Source: Pusillimonas minor (GTDB taxonomy: Bacteria > Pseudomonadota > Gammaproteobacteria > Burkholderiales > Burkholderiaceae_B). Taken from it: 64,000 nt of DNA. The position numbers and the translations under genes are program-made. Under the pieces are notes generated by a model. That model worked only from the letters and a program-made list of their open reading frames with translations, ran no database searches and was not told the DNA's origin. The stretch is taken from assembly GCF_014237865.1 (NCBI RefSeq), contig NZ_JACJUU010000001.1:62001-126000 (forward strand). The letters are read 5' to 3'. Positions 28,700 to 39,927 of the stretch are shown one piece after another (position 1 is the first letter of the stretch; the number at the start of each line of letters is the position of its first letter).

Positions 28700-31600
28700 T
28701 TATTCGCCCGCTGCTTTTTCTGTGTTGCCGTTACCGGCGCTTCGTTTGTCGGTAACTTCTTGCAGTCTGGGTTCGTCCCATTTGCCCGTTACCTGGTAAT
28801 GCAAGGTCATTGCTCGCGATAACGGCGCTTTCAACAACCACTGCGTTAAAAACGCGCCCACCCCGACAATGGGGTTGATTGCAATGCCTGCCAATGCGGC
28901 GCCGCTCATATCCAGGTTGGGCACAACCATGGCCTGCAGGTTCAAGGTTTCGTCAACCAGATTAACATCGCCCCCCAGGCTGATATTGCCCACAGGCCCC
29001 TCAACGCGGTAATTATTGGTCGTCATTACGCCGCGCTCGATGGCCAGCGTGCCCCCAAAAGAATCAAACGGAAACCCCTCACGAAACATGCCGTTCGGGT
29101 TGAGGTCGAACGTCAGCAGACGTTGCATCGACTGAAAAGACAGCAGCTCCAGAACTTTTGCCGACCTTGAATTGACCGAACTGAACCGGCCCTTTTGCAG
29201 ATCGATGCGCAACTGGCCACTGATATCTTGCCGGCTGAAACGCCAGGGCATATTGCCCCAACGGATCTTGCCCGTCACCGTGCCGTTACCGCCCGACACC
29301 GCATCAGCCATGCCCAGCCGGTCAAGCAGCCCCCCCAGGTCAACCACTTTAACTTCAGCATCCAGCGACAGGCCTCGGTCTGGCCCAGACAACTTCCAGA
29401 CGCCGGTCCCGTCGAGCTCACCCGACTCGTTCTTGATGGCTAGCCGGTTCAATACCCACTGATTGGCTTCTGGCGTGTTCACGCCGGCCACAAGCAACTG
29501 GCCCAACGGCTTGCCATACAGCGTGAAATTACGCACATCAAGCTTCAGTTCCGGGATATCAAAATGCTCCAGACCGGTGTCGTCTTTAGCCTGATCGGCA
29601 CCCGAGGCATCGTCGGCTTGCCCGGCCCGGCCCAGGGCCAAACGCTCAAACTTGCCGTCAACGGCTTCAAGTTGTGTGCCATTGGCCTCTTTCCAGAACA
29701 GCGTCCCCGCGGTCTCGGTTGCACTAACATCCACACGCCATTGCGCCATAGGCTGATAAGCAGCGGTTAGCGTGGCTTTATCAAGATCAAGCCCGTAAAC
29801 CTTAAGCTGCCCGGCCTGCGCACGAAGCTGGCGCAATGAAGGCAACAACGGCAACTTTCGCGCACCCGTGCTCTTTGCAGGCTCGCGACCCGACAGGCTC
29901 CGGTCGAATTCATCCACAATAGCCATCCAGATATCGGCATCGATAACGGGATAACGCGCATCGACAGACAGGCCACGGGTCGGCAACAGCGGCGTCTGCC
30001 CGACGCCAATGGCCACCGCGTCGAAATAAGCCTGCGCATCGGGGGAAACACGCCGCAACAGGCGCAACCGGACGTCGTTAGCCAGACTGACGTCAAGACG
30101 TGCCGAGCCGCGTTCTAAAGGTACCCATTCGGCGCGCAAGGTACGCTGTTGTTGCGCACCTTTACCGACTGGCGCGGGGAAATCGGCCGACAGCCCCTGC
30201 AACGCCGACTGCACCGCCATGGCATAGCGACGGGTAGGCAATCGCCGAACCGTACCGGTGTAATCGATAACACCAGACAGCCGCTTCATCCCTTCAAGGT
30301 CGAAAAACGCTGTCAAGGCATCGGCTGTAAGGCGCCCTTCAAGGGCCAGCCCCTTGCGCCCGCCGCCAATGCCGCCACGCACGGCCAGCGGCCCACCCAG
30401 GAAGGTCGCCTTGAGGTTATCAGTATCCAGCCCCGTGTCAGAGAAGTTCAGGTGACCACTGACTTGCTGCAATGCGGGCACGTCAGGGTCAAGCACGACC
30501 TGACCGCCATCAAAAAAAATCTGCCCCTGAACGGTGGTGTCGTCTGTATTGAGCAAGGGCACGCGCAATTTCAGGGGGACCTGCCACTGCCCGTCGGCCT
30601 GCGCCAGGTCAAGGGCGTTATCCAGCAGCCCACCCAACGGCGAATGATGCGCCAGGGCAAGATAAGCCGACGCCGGCGCCACCGATGCGCCCTGCACTGT
30701 CAGTACGGCATCAGATTCAATGTTTGGGATGCGCGCCCTCACATCGGCAAGCGCAATGACGGCGTTTTCGGCGGGGCTGACCTGAGCGGATTCGGCATAC
30801 AAACGCAGGTCGACCCGATCGAGCATTACCACGCCATTCACCCCCATCAGGCGGGGCCAGCCGGGTTCGTCTGTGTCGGCCGGGGCGTAATCGATATCGG
30901 TGTCTTCAAAACGACCGGCAATCTGGAACCGGCCCTGATCGGGGGCCTCGCCAAACGGGAAATGGTCGAGCGCGCCGGCCAGCACAATATCGGCCGACAA
31001 CAACTGCCCCGACATCAATCCGTAACCCAGCCATTCGCGCGCGTCGGGGTCGACTGATTTTGGCAGGTGCGCCCCAATGCGATTAAGGCTGGCCCGATTG
31101 AACCGCCCCTTGAAGTCGGCCATACCCGCCGTACCCGTGTCGCCTTGCTGCCACCGGCCCTGCAGCACCAGGTCCATCGCCTCGCTGACCACATGCGCCT
31201 GGCGTACCGGCACCACAAAACGTTGCGCGGCGTCTAGCCTAAACGCGCCATCGAGCGCAACATGCTCGAACGACAGGGGCGCCTCGAAGACCTCTGGCAT
31301 CGAAAGATTCAGCTCGTCGGCCCGAAGGCGCCATTGCACCTCGTCGCCCTCCCGGGCAGGGGTGGGCCGGCTTTGCTCGACACCCAGCGATTCGAAAATG
31401 GCTTTGATGGCCGACCACGGGCCGCCCGCATATAACTGCACATTTCCAGCCTGGATGTAGTGGGACTCAAGGTCGTCGAGCTGCCACCGACCTTCATTGA
31501 TGTGCACATCGGCCGTAATCACAGGCGACTGACCGGGACGCACGTCGATCCACCACTGGCCCGACACCTCACCATGCTTCAAATGCTGTGGAATATCAAT

Positions 31601-32353
31601 CCAGGGCGCCCAGGCCTGGGGCTGCAACTGCGTCATGCGCGTATAAAGGCGCCCCGACCAGGCACCCGGATCGGTGATTTCGAGCGTCTGGTCTTCGTAT
31701 TGAATGTTGGCCGACAGACTGAGCGACTCTGCCAATGCGGCGGGTGCGTTAAGCGTTAAAGACGCCTGGTACCCTTGACCGACCTTCAGAAACTGCAAGG
31801 TCACATCGTCGAGCGCCAGCGGCCGGCCGTCCCGCATTTCGTCGCGCCAGCGCAATGTGGCATGGTCAAGGGCAATGTATTGTTGCGCCAGCAACCATTG
31901 CGCAAACGGGTGCGGCGTGTCGGGGGCATGGGTATCTTCGGCCTCTAGTGGCTGCCCCATCAGCCAGATCCGGCCATCGGTCGCCCGACGGATATCGAGC
32001 ACCAGGCCGGTGGCTTCGAGGCCCAGCAGCCTGACCTGCCCGCTTAGCAAGCCCAGCCAATGCAACTGTGCGCTGACCTGCGGTAAAGAAAACACCTGCC
32101 GCCCCTGGGCATTGTTTACAGCCAGTTGCTCGACCTGAAGCGATGGGTTAAGACCAGACCACGACGCCGATACCTTCCCCAGGGTAACGGGGCTGCCCAA
32201 GGCGCCCGACAACTGCTGCTCGAGATAAGGGCGCCAGGTGTCGATGTTGGGCAGTACCCAGTAACGTACCCCCAGCACCAAGGCGGCCAGAACAAAGTAC
32301 AGCACCAGCGCCGTGCGGCCTAGCCAGCGGATATAGGGATAGATCTGACGCAC
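28700..32353 (-). CDS. yhdP: YhdP family AsmA-like envelope protein
   Basis: A 1217-residue protein with one N-terminal membrane anchor (ALVLYFVLAALVLGVRYW) and a long periplasmic body of beta-rich repeats (TIGR02099/YhdP). It ends with the AsmA-like C-terminal region (GRFSSVNSRSAKVLELLSFQSMQRLL is reduced here to its key features: a Leu-rich helix after FSSVNSR). YhdP-type proteins form bridges that help move phospholipids to the outer membrane. The length agrees with the family. Divergent from glnE, a pairing common in Burkholderiales. Confidence 0.92.
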   Translation of the reverse strand: MRQIYPYIRWLGRTALVLYFVLAALVLGVRYWVLPNIDTWRPYLEQQLSGALGSPVTLGKVSASWSGLNPSLQVEQLAVNNAQGRQVFSLPQVSAQLHWLGLLSGQVRLLGLEATGLVLDIRRATDGRIWLMGQPLEAEDTHAPDTPHPFAQWLLAQQYIALDHATLRWRDEMRDGRPLALDDVTLQFLKVGQGYQASLTLNAPAALAESLSLSANIQYEDQTLEITDPGAWSGRLYTRMTQLQPQAWAPWIDIPQHLKHGEVSGQWWIDVRPGQSPVITADVHINEGRWQLDDLESHYIQAGNVQLYAGGPWSAIKAIFESLGVEQSRPTPAREGDEVQWRLRADELNLSMPEVFEAPLSFEHVALDGAFRLDAAQRFVVPVRQAHVVSEAMDLVLQGRWQQGDTGTAGMADFKGRFNRASLNRIGAHLPKSVDPDAREWLGYGLMSGQLLSADIVLAGALDHFPFGEAPDQGRFQIAGRFEDTDIDYAPADTDEPGWPRLMGVNGVVMLDRVDLRLYAESAQVSPAENAVIALADVRARIPNIESDAVLTVQGASVAPASAYLALAHHSPLGGLLDNALDLAQADGQWQVPLKLRVPLLNTDDTTVQGQIFFDGGQVVLDPDVPALQQVSGHLNFSDTGLDTDNLKATFLGGPLAVRGGIGGGRKGLALEGRLTADALTAFFDLEGMKRLSGVIDYTGTVRRLPTRRYAMAVQSALQGLSADFPAPVGKGAQQQRTLRAEWVPLERGSARLDVSLANDVRLRLLRRVSPDAQAYFDAVAIGVGQTPLLPTRGLSVDARYPVIDADIWMAIVDEFDRSLSGREPAKSTGARKLPLLPSLRQLRAQAGQLKVYGLDLDKATLTAAYQPMAQWRVDVSATETAGTLFWKEANGTQLEAVDGKFERLALGRAGQADDASGADQAKDDTGLEHFDIPELKLDVRNFTLYGKPLGQLLVAGVNTPEANQWVLNRLAIKNESGELDGTGVWKLSGPDRGLSLDAEVKVVDLGGLLDRLGMADAVSGGNGTVTGKIRWGNMPWRFSRQDISGQLRIDLQKGRFSSVNSRSAKVLELLSFQSMQRLLTFDLNPNGMFREGFPFDSFGGTLAIERGVMTTNNYRVEGPVGNISLGGDVNLVDETLNLQAMVVPNLDMSGAALAGIAINPIVGVGAFLTQWLLKAPLSRAMTLHYQVTGKWDEPRLQEVTDKRSAGNGNTEKAAGE

Positions 32354-32458
32354 GTGGGAGTATGTTTACCGGAACAGGGGGTTTTGTTGTATCTTTTGGA
32401 GTCTTATACCCGAATTATGCCTTAGCGTCTTCAATTACCCCAATATCTGGCTGCAATC

Positions 32459-35254
32459 ATGTCCCGTCTTTCACTCGCACCGGCATTGCGCTGGTCGGGC
32501 GCTTTGCGCCGCAAAACCAGTGCCCACCCCGGCTTCGAATCATGGCTTGAACAAGCCGCCGACCAACCGGTAACTGCGTCGCTTATCGACGCCTGGTTCA
32601 CCGAGCTGGCGGGGCACGCGTTGACCGCACAGGCGCCAGCGCTCGACGTATTGCGCAAGGCGCTGCGCCAGACGCGCGAAAGAGTGTTCTACACCCTGCT
32701 GGTGCGCGACCTGGCCGGGGTGGCACCGCTTGAAGAAGTCGTCGGCGCCATGAGCCATTTTGCCGACCTGGCCATTGCCCAAGCATACCGGGCAGTGGCG
32801 GCAGACCTGGCAGGGGTACATGGCACCCCCCTCGACCCGGCAACCGGCGCCCCCCAAGAAATGCTGATTATCGGCATGGGCAAACTGGGCGGGCGCGAAC
32901 TGAATGTATCGTCCGACATCGACCTGATTATGCTGTACGGCGAAGAAGGCGAAACCGACGGACGCCGGCGCATCAGTCACCACGAGTTTTACGGGCGCCT
33001 GACGCAACGCATGATGCCCGTGTTGTCAGAACCCGACGCCAATGGGCAGGTCTTTCGTACCGACTTGCGCCTGCGCCCAGATGGCGACGCAGGGCCTCTG
33101 GCCTGGAGCCTGGACGCCCTTGAAAACTACCTGATTACACAAGGTCGTGAATGGGAGCGCTATGCGTGGCTGAAAGGCCGGGTGATCCCGGCCCAGGCGT
33201 TTGCCGACAGCAATATGCGTCAGCAAGAGGCTCAGCTAGAAGCCCTTCGCAAACCATTCGTCTATCGCAAGTACTTCGACTTCGACGCGCTGTCGTCGCT
33301 GCGGGCGCTGCGCGAACGCATTCGCGAAGACTGGAACAAACGGGCCAGCCAGCGCAACGGCATCGACGCCACACACAACATCAAGCTGGGTGACGGCGGT
33401 ATTCGCGAAATAGAATTTGTGGTGCAGCTGAACCAGCTGATTCGGGGCGGGCGTATCCCGTCATTGCAAAAGCGGGGGCTGTTAAAGGCCCTGCAGCAAC
33501 AGGTAATTACCGGTGTCATCGACGAAACCCTGGCTAAACGGCTTGAGTCTGCCTACGTGTTTTTACGTCGCACCGAACATTTGCTGCAGTATCGCGAAGA
33601 CGAGCAAACCCATTTACTGCCTCACAACCCGCAGCTTCGGGCAGATTTGGCCACAGCCATGGGGATGACCCCCGACGAGTTCGAAGAAACCCTGGCCGCC
33701 CATCGGGCCTTCGTTAATGGTACGTTCCGCAACGCCTTCCGGCTTGCCGGCATGGGCGACGACGGCGAAACCGCGGCGACGAAGCCCGAGCCCGAATCTG
33801 GCACCGGCACGGCCGCCGCAACCGACGATGCCATGGCCCGGCATATCGAGGCACATTTCGGCAGCCCGAACGAAACACTGCTGCAGCGCATCGACAGCCT
33901 GCGCCAAAGCCACCGGGTGCGCAGCCTGCCCACCACCAGCCGCCGACGTCTTAAGGCGCTGTTACCGGCCATTATCGAAACGGCCGCCAAAACCGCCAAC
34001 CCCGAGCAAACCGCCCTGCGGCTGCTCGAATTGATCGAACAAATCGTGCAGCGCAGCCCTTACCTGGCGCTGCTGGCCGAATACCCCGAAATTCTGGCCC
34101 GTGTCGCCCGGATTGTGGGCGCCAGCCCATGGGCGGCGCAATACTTGCGTCAGTATCCGCTCTTGCTCGACAGCCTGATCGAATGGCACTCGCTCATGGC
34201 GCCGCCCGACTTCGTCGAGCTGGCCCAGCATATGCGTAGCGAGCTCGATGCCTGCATGCTGCCGACCGGGCAGCCCGACGTCGAACAGCAAATGAACCTG
34301 ATGCGCGACATCCAGCGCCAGGTCAGTTTTCAGCTACTGGCGCAAGACCTGGGCGGCGTACTCAGCGTCGAACAACTGGCCGACCAGCTTTCGGCGCTGG
34401 CCGACATGCTGCTGGCCGAGACCATTCGGCGCGTCTGGCCGCTTGTGCAGCCCAAAGGCCAGGCCGTATCGTCACTGCCGCCCTCCCGGTTTGCCGTTAT
34501 TGCCTATGGCCGGCTGGGCGGTAAAGAAATCGGATACGCGTCCGACCTGGACCTGGTCTTTGTATACGACGACGATCGCGATGACGCCGGCGAAATCTAC
34601 GCCAAACTGGGGCGGCGCATGGCTTCTTGGCTATCCACCATGACCTCATCGGGCCGTTTGTACGAAATTGACCTGCGTCTGCGCCCCGACGGCGATGCCG
34701 GCGTGCTGGCCGTGTCGCTCGACGCCTTTGAGCAATATCAGCTTGAGCACGCCTGGCCCTGGGAACACCAGGCGATTACACGCGCCCGCTTTGCCGCCGG
34801 AGACCCTTCCGTGGGCGCCCGATTCGAAGAAATCAGGCAGCGGGTGCTGCTTTTGCCGCGCGACCCAAACAAACTGCGCGACGAGGTCAAGGTCATGCGC
34901 GAAAAAATCGCGGCCGGCCACCCCAACCCTACCCAACTGTTCGACCTTAAACACGACCGTGGCGGCATGGTTGATATCGAATTCATTACGCAGTACCTGG
35001 TGCTGTCGACATCTACCGCCCACCCCGAGCTGCTCGACAACCTGGGCAATATTGCCCTGTTGGGCCTGGCCGCACGCGCGGGCCTTATACCGCAGCAGCT
35101 GTCGTCCCAAGTTGCCGACGCCTATCGGGTGTTTCGAAAAGCGCAGCACGAAATGCGACTGCAGGGCAACGACGTGGCCCGGATCCCTGCCGACCAGTTC
35201 CAGCCCGAGCGCGACGCCGTGTGCGCGCTCTGGAAGGCGGTTATTGGCGATTGA
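32459..35254 (+). CDS. glnE: Bifunctional glutamine synthetase adenylyltransferase/deadenylase
   Basis: A 931-residue enzyme with two nucleotidyltransferase domains, the first with [20 protein letters not shown] (deadenylation half) and the second with [20 protein letters not shown] (adenylation half), each followed by a helical PII-responsive/GlnD-like region. It adjusts glutamine synthetase activity to nitrogen status. A perfect 11-bp hairpin follows the stop codon. Its closeness to gdhA may reflect shared nitrogen control, but no sigma-54 promoter is visible. Confidence 0.96.
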   Translation: MSRLSLAPALRWSGALRRKTSAHPGFESWLEQAADQPVTASLIDAWFTELAGHALTAQAPALDVLRKALRQTRERVFYTLLVRDLAGVAPLEEVVGAMSHFADLAIAQAYRAVAADLAGVHGTPLDPATGAPQEMLIIGMGKLGGRELNVSSDIDLIMLYGEEGETDGRRRISHHEFYGRLTQRMMPVLSEPDANGQVFRTDLRLRPDGDAGPLAWSLDALENYLITQGREWERYAWLKGRVIPAQAFADSNMRQQEAQLEALRKPFVYRKYFDFDALSSLRALRERIREDWNKRASQRNGIDATHNIKLGDGGIREIEFVVQLNQLIRGGRIPSLQKRGLLKALQQQVITGVIDETLAKRLESAYVFLRRTEHLLQYREDEQTHLLPHNPQLRADLATAMGMTPDEFEETLAAHRAFVNGTFRNAFRLAGMGDDGETAATKPEPESGTGTAAATDDAMARHIEAHFGSPNETLLQRIDSLRQSHRVRSLPTTSRRRLKALLPAIIETAAKTANPEQTALRLLELIEQIVQRSPYLALLAEYPEILARVARIVGASPWAAQYLRQYPLLLDSLIEWHSLMAPPDFVELAQHMRSELDACMLPTGQPDVEQQMNLMRDIQRQVSFQLLAQDLGGVLSVEQLADQLSALADMLLAETIRRVWPLVQPKGQAVSSLPPSRFAVIAYGRLGGKEIGYASDLDLVFVYDDDRDDAGEIYAKLGRRMASWLSTMTSSGRLYEIDLRLRPDGDAGVLAVSLDAFEQYQLEHAWPWEHQAITRARFAAGDPSVGARFEEIRQRVLLLPRDPNKLRDEVKVMREKIAAGHPNPTQLFDLKHDRGGMVDIEFITQYLVLSTSTAHPELLDNLGNIALLGLAARAGLIPQQLSSQVADAYRVFRKAQHEMRLQGNDVARIPADQFQPERDAVCALWKAVIGD

Positions 35255-35262
35255 GCCCAGGC

Positions 35263-35300
35263 GCCGGCGCCAAACACACCCGTTGGCGCCGGCACTTTTG
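35263..35300 (+). terminator. Terminator after glnE
   Basis: GCCGGCGCCAA (35263-35273) pairs perfectly with TTGGCGCCGGC (35283-35293), followed by ACTTTTG. Confidence 0.7.
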
Positions 35301-35330
35301 AATTTCCGGCAGCCCGCTTAAAATAACGAC

Positions 35331-35990
35331 ATGACTGACATTAAACGCCCCACCCTCGAACTGCCCGAATCACGCAAGAAAGTCTTGCTGCACTCGTGCT
35401 GCGCCCCCTGCTCCGGCGAAGTCATGGAAGCCATGACCGCCTCGGGCATTGACTACGCCATTTATTTTTACAATCCCAACATCCACCCCGACCGCGAATA
35501 CGACATCCGCAAAAACGAAAACATCCGTTTTGCGCAAGAGCACGGCATAGAATTTATCGATGCCGACTACGATCGCGACAACTGGTTCGAACGCGTCAAA
35601 GGCCTGGAAAACGAGCCCGAACGCGGCGAACGCTGCACGCAGTGTTTCGATATGCGCTTCGAGCGCACCGCCCTGTACGCCTACGAAAACGGCTACGACA
35701 CCATCACCAGTTCCTTGGGCATTTCTCGCTGGAAAGACATGAACCAGATCAACGGCTGCGGCGAACGCGCGGCAGCACGCTACCCCGGCATGTTGTACTG
35801 GACATACAACTGGCGCAAAGGCGGCGGGTCGGCCCGCATGATCGAAATCAGCAAACGCGAAAACTTCTACCAGCAAGAATACTGCGGCTGTATTTATTCG
35901 CTGCGCGATACCAATCGCCACCGCCGGGCCCAGGGCCGCGAGCCGGTGCAAATCGGCGTCAAGTTCTACGGGCGCGAAGAAACGCTTTAA
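35331..35990 (+). CDS. queH: Epoxyqueuosine reductase QueH
   Basis: A 219-residue protein of the QueH (DUF208) family with the cysteine motifs [10 protein letters not shown] near the N-terminus and CTQCFDMR in the middle, the [11 protein letters not shown] block and a C-terminal [11 protein letters not shown]. QueH carries out the last step of queuosine formation on tRNA, replacing the unrelated QueG. Another queuosine gene, queF, occurs at 47.3 kb. The pentameric tract begins 13 bases after its stop codon. Confidence 0.93.
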   Translation: MTDIKRPTLELPESRKKVLLHSCCAPCSGEVMEAMTASGIDYAIYFYNPNIHPDREYDIRKNENIRFAQEHGIEFIDADYDRDNWFERVKGLENEPERGERCTQCFDMRFERTALYAYENGYDTITSSLGISRWKDMNQINGCGERAAARYPGMLYWTYNWRKGGGSARMIEISKRENFYQQEYCGCIYSLRDTNRHRRAQGREPVQIGVKFYGREETL

Positions 35991-36003
35991 GCGCCAGTCC
36001 GGT

Positions 36004-36143
36004 GTCGGGCTGGGCTGGCTTGGCCTGGGCACGATCAGACAGGCTCGAACCAGATCAGACCAGATCGAATTAAGTCAGGTCAGGCCAAGTCGGGTCGGCT
36101 CGGGTTTGGTTGGGTAGAGTCAAATCAGATCGGCTCAGGTCAG
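36004..36143 (+). repeat. Degenerate pentanucleotide tract, 28 units
   Basis: The 140 bases after queH divide without a single slip into 28 five-base units close to GTCRG: GTCGG, GCTGG, ATCAG, GTCAG, GTTGG and so on. The period is kept although most units differ. The tract ends before the bidirectional terminator at 36184. A 45-base tract of the same kind lies after etfBA at 58774-58818 in the opposite orientation, so both read GTYRG on the strand of the gene they follow. Confidence 0.75.
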
Positions 36144-36183
36144 CACGCTACCCCTACCTGCCACGTTGCATCAATGCAAAAAA

Positions 36184-36216
36184 ACATCGGGCGCCCTGGG
36201 GCGCCCGATGTTTTTT
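36184..36216. terminator. Bidirectional terminator between queH and clpB
   Basis: ACATCGGGCGCCC (36184-36196) pairs with GGGCGCCCGATGT (36199-36211), with A-rich sequence before and a T run after, so it can serve both strands. Confidence 0.9.
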
Positions 36217-36231
36217 GTAGCAAGGCCGGTG

Positions 36232-38832
36232 TTACTGCAACGTACGTTCGAACACAAACTTGTCATCCCGCCAATCGACCGGAATCACGTCTTTGGGCCC
36301 GAACTTGCCTTCCAGCAACAAACGCGCCACCGGATTTTCGATGTGCTGCTGAATTGCCCGTTTCAACGGTCGCGCACCAAACACAGGATCAAAGCCTGTC
36401 CGAGCCAACTGCGCCAACGCCGCATCCGACACTTCCAGACGCATCTCTTGCTGGGCCAGACGCTGTTGCAAGCGCTGAATCTGGATCTGGGCAATAGACT
36501 CGATGTGCTTGGCTTCCAGGCCATGGAACACGACAACCTCATCGATACGGTTGAGGAATTCAGGGCGAAATGACGTTTTGAGCTCTTCCCAGACGACTTC
36601 TTTAACGACCTCGTAAGGTTGCCCCGCCATACTCTGGATATGTTGCGAACCCAGGTTGGAAGTCATTACGATGACCGTATTACGGAAATCCACAGTTCGC
36701 CCCTGACCATCGGTCAGGCGACCGTCATCAAGCACCTGCAAAAGTACGTTAAAGACATCCGGGTGGGCCTTTTCTACTTCGTCCAGCAAAATCACGCTGT
36801 AGGGCTTGCGACGCACCGCTTCGGTCAGATAACCGCCCTCTTCGTAACCCACATAACCGGGAGGCGCACCGATAAGACGGGCCACCGAATGCTTCTCCAT
36901 GAACTCGCTCATGTCGATACGAACCAGATGCTCTTCTGAGTCGAATAGAAAGTCGGCCAATGCTTTGGTGAGCTCGGTTTTACCCACCCCTGTCGGCCCC
37001 AAAAACAGGAACGAGCCGTAAGGACGTGCCGGATCGGACAAACCTGCACGCGAACGGCGGATGGCGTCGGCCACCAGGCTGACGGCTTCGTCTTGCCCCA
37101 CCACACGACGATGCAGGTGGTCTTCCATACCCAGCAGCTTGGCGCGTTCGCCCTGCATCATTTTGGACACCGGTATGCCCGTGGCGCGCGCCACCACCTC
37201 GGCAATTTCTTCAGCCCCAACCTGGGTGCGCAGCAAGCGCGGCTTATCCGTCTCGGACGTTTTGTCGCCATCGCCGCTGGCCTCGGCCGCCTTCAGGCGT
37301 GCTTCCAGTTCGGGCAGCTTGCCGTACTGCAGCTCGGCCAGCTTGTCGAACTGGCCTTTGCGTTGCAACTCGGCCATTTCGGCACGCGTACGCTCGATTT
37401 CCTCTTTAACCGACTGCGACCCTTGAACGGCCGCCTTTTCGGCCTTCCAGATTTCTTCGTAGTCGTTATATTCGCGCTGCAGCTTTTCCAGCTCGTCTTC
37501 AATGGCTTTCAGGCGACGCAACGAACCCTCGTCGGTCTCTTTCTTGACCGCCTCGCGCTCGATTTTCAGCTGGATAATGCGGCGATCCAGCTTGTCCATG
37601 ACCTCTGGCTTGGAGTCAATCTCCATGCGGATACGCGCGGCAGCCTCGTCGATGAGGTCAATGGCCTTGTCCGGCAGAAAACGGTCGGTAATATACCGAT
37701 GTGAAAGCTCAGCCGCCGCCACAATGGCCGGGTCGGTAATGGCAACGCCGTGGTGCAGTTCGTAGCGCTCTTGCAAACCTCGCAAAATAGCGATGGTTGA
37801 CTCGACATCGGGCTCGTCGACCAACACCTTCTGGAATCGACGCTCCAGCGCGGCATCTTTTTCGATGTACTTGCGGTATTCGTCGAGGGTGGTCGCGCCA
37901 ATGCAGTGCAGTTCGCCGCGCGACAATGCAGGCTTGAGCATATTGCCCGCATCCATGGCACCTTCGGCTTTACCGGCCCCCACCATAGTGTGGATCTCGT
38001 CGATAAAGACAATAATGCCACCCTGGTCTTGCGACAGCTCTTTCAGCACCGCTTTCAGGCGCTCTTCGAACTCGCCTCGATACTTGGCGCCGGCTAGCAA
38101 GGCCGCCAAATCAAGAGACAGCACCCGCTTGCCCTTCAGGGTTTCCGGGACCTCATTGTTGATAATGCGCTGGGCCAGGCCTTCGACAATTGCCGTCTTA
38201 CCCACGCCAGGCTCACCGATCAGGACCGGATTGTTTTTGGTGCGACGCTGCAGAATCTGGATGGCACGGCGGATTTCGTCGTCGCGGCCAATCACCGGGT
38301 CGAGCTTGCCTTCGCGCGCGCGTTCCGTCAGGTCGGTCGTGTATTTTTTCAGGGCTTCGCGATTAGACTCGCCTTCAGCGTCGGATACCGTTGCGCCACC
38401 CCGTACGGCCTCAATCGCCGCCTCTAAAGGCTTGCGTTGCAGGCCGGCCTCGCGCAGCAAACGCCCGGCCTCGCCTTTGTCGTCGACCAGCGCCAACAAG
38501 AACAGCTCGCTGGCAATATAGGTATCGCCCCGACTGGATGCTTCTTTGTCGGTACGCGCCAACGCAGCCTGAAGTTCGCGGCCAACCTGCACATTGCCAC
38601 CGGCCCCTTTGACCTGAGGCAGTGCCTTTATGGCCGTATTCAGACCCGATGTAAGGCGGTTGGTGGCCACACCGGCGCGCGCCAGCAAGCTGCCGGTGCC
38701 ACTGTCGGTATCGGCCAGCAAGGCCGCCAGCACATGCACCGGCTCGATATACTGGTTGTCATTTTGCACAGCCAAGCTTTGCGCATCGGCAATCGCTTGC
38801 TGAAATTTCGTGGTCAATTTGTCGAATCGCAT
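36232..38832 (-). CDS. clpB: ATP-dependent disaggregase ClpB
   Basis: An 866-residue Hsp100 chaperone. N domain (1-145), first AAA+ domain with [16 protein letters not shown], coiled-coil middle domain (about 400-525, [20 protein letters not shown]-type heptads), and second AAA+ domain with [15 protein letters not shown] and [16 protein letters not shown]. It works with DnaK to dissolve aggregates. A heat-shock sigma-32 type promoter lies upstream (38878-38906). Confidence 0.97.
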   Translation of the reverse strand: MRFDKLTTKFQQAIADAQSLAVQNDNQYIEPVHVLAALLADTDSGTGSLLARAGVATNRLTSGLNTAIKALPQVKGAGGNVQVGRELQAALARTDKEASSRGDTYIASELFLLALVDDKGEAGRLLREAGLQRKPLEAAIEAVRGGATVSDAEGESNREALKKYTTDLTERAREGKLDPVIGRDDEIRRAIQILQRRTKNNPVLIGEPGVGKTAIVEGLAQRIINNEVPETLKGKRVLSLDLAALLAGAKYRGEFEERLKAVLKELSQDQGGIIVFIDEIHTMVGAGKAEGAMDAGNMLKPALSRGELHCIGATTLDEYRKYIEKDAALERRFQKVLVDEPDVESTIAILRGLQERYELHHGVAITDPAIVAAAELSHRYITDRFLPDKAIDLIDEAAARIRMEIDSKPEVMDKLDRRIIQLKIEREAVKKETDEGSLRRLKAIEDELEKLQREYNDYEEIWKAEKAAVQGSQSVKEEIERTRAEMAELQRKGQFDKLAELQYGKLPELEARLKAAEASGDGDKTSETDKPRLLRTQVGAEEIAEVVARATGIPVSKMMQGERAKLLGMEDHLHRRVVGQDEAVSLVADAIRRSRAGLSDPARPYGSFLFLGPTGVGKTELTKALADFLFDSEEHLVRIDMSEFMEKHSVARLIGAPPGYVGYEEGGYLTEAVRRKPYSVILLDEVEKAHPDVFNVLLQVLDDGRLTDGQGRTVDFRNTVIVMTSNLGSQHIQSMAGQPYEVVKEVVWEELKTSFRPEFLNRIDEVVVFHGLEAKHIESIAQIQIQRLQQRLAQQEMRLEVSDAALAQLARTGFDPVFGARPLKRAIQQHIENPVARLLLEGKFGPKDVIPVDWRDDKFVFERTLQ

Positions 38833-38877
38833 AGTCGTCTTTCACTGTAGGGTAAGAGCATTCGCTCGAATGATGAT

Positions 38878-38906
38878 TAAATAAGGCCTGCCAAGAAAAT
38901 TTCAAG
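38878..38906 (-). promoter_or_regulatory. RpoH (sigma-32) promoter of clpB
   Basis: On the minus strand CTTGAAA (38906-38900) and CCTTATTTA (38886-38878) are 13 bases apart, close to the sigma-32 consensus CTTGAAA-N13/14-CCCCATNTA. The -10 is 45 bases before the clpB ATG. Confidence 0.7.
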
Positions 38907-38913
38907 ATGTGAA

Positions 38914-39822
38914 ATGGACAAGTTCAAACAACTGGAAAGTTTTGTCGCGGTAGCCGCCCTGGGCAGCCTGTCGGCCGCAGCCCGGGCCCAGGACATCGCT
39001 CCCACCATGATGAGCCGGCGCCTGGACGCCCTGGAAGCCCGTTTGGGGGTCAAGCTTTTTGTACGCTCGACGCGCCGATTGTCGTTGACCGCAGAGGGCG
39101 GGCTGTTTCTGGAAGAAGCCCAGCGCATTTTGCGCGACCTGGCCGAAGCCGAGGCCCAGGTGGCCCAAGGTGGGACACGACCCAGCGGCCCGCTGCGCAT
39201 CAGCGCCCCGGCGGGGTTTGGGCGGCGTCATATTGCCCCCTTGCTGCCTGAGTTTCTGGAACGCTACCCGGACATCAGCATTACCCTTGACCTGAGCGAC
39301 CGTCTGGTCGACCTGATCGACGAGCGCTATGACTGCGCCATTCGTATTGGCGACCTGGACAATTCGCAATATGTGGGCATACGGCTGGCCGACAACCGCA
39401 GGGTCATTGTGGCGTCGCCCGACTACCTGAACCGCTTTGGCCGCCCCAACACCCCCGACGACCTGGTCAATCACAATTGCCTGTCGTTCGGCACCCAGGG
39501 CAACCAGTCGCGCGGGTGGCTGCTTAAACAAGAAGGCCATGTCAAAGCCTACCGGGTCAAGGGAACCGTGAGCAGCAGCGATGGTTCGGTACTGCACGCG
39601 TGGGCCCTGGCCGGCTGCGGTCTGGCCTGGCGATCTTTGTGGGAAGTGCGCCAGGACATCGAAGAAGGCCGCCTGGTGACGGTGCTGGACGAGTTTGCCG
39701 CACCGCCCAACGGTATTTTTGCCCTTATGCCCGAACGCCGACATATTCCCCCCCGGCTGCAGGTTTTTACCGACCTGCTTAAAACCACATACACGCAAAC
39801 CAGCTACTGGGATTCGCATTAA
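38914..39822 (+). CDS. LysR family transcriptional regulator
   Basis: A 302-residue LysR regulator: N-terminal HTH (LESFVAVAALGSLSAAARAQ with a following recognition helix) and a periplasmic-binding-like effector domain with DRLVDLIDERYDCAIRIGDL, placing it in the CrgA/DmlR-like subgroup. It is divergent from clpB with a short gap and has no obvious metabolic target gene nearby. Confidence 0.9.
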   Translation: MDKFKQLESFVAVAALGSLSAAARAQDIAPTMMSRRLDALEARLGVKLFVRSTRRLSLTAEGGLFLEEAQRILRDLAEAEAQVAQGGTRPSGPLRISAPAGFGRRHIAPLLPEFLERYPDISITLDLSDRLVDLIDERYDCAIRIGDLDNSQYVGIRLADNRRVIVASPDYLNRFGRPNTPDDLVNHNCLSFGTQGNQSRGWLLKQEGHVKAYRVKGTVSSSDGSVLHAWALAGCGLAWRSLWEVRQDIEEGRLVTVLDEFAAPPNGIFALMPERRHIPPRLQVFTDLLKTTYTQTSYWDSH

Positions 39823-39927
39823 GCATTAATTTTTAAAGCATGTACAATGTTCAGACAATCTGCCCATTAGCTTATGCCATAGGGCTATGTCTATATGCCA
39901 GCCGCGCATAACTAGTCTGTTTCCTGT

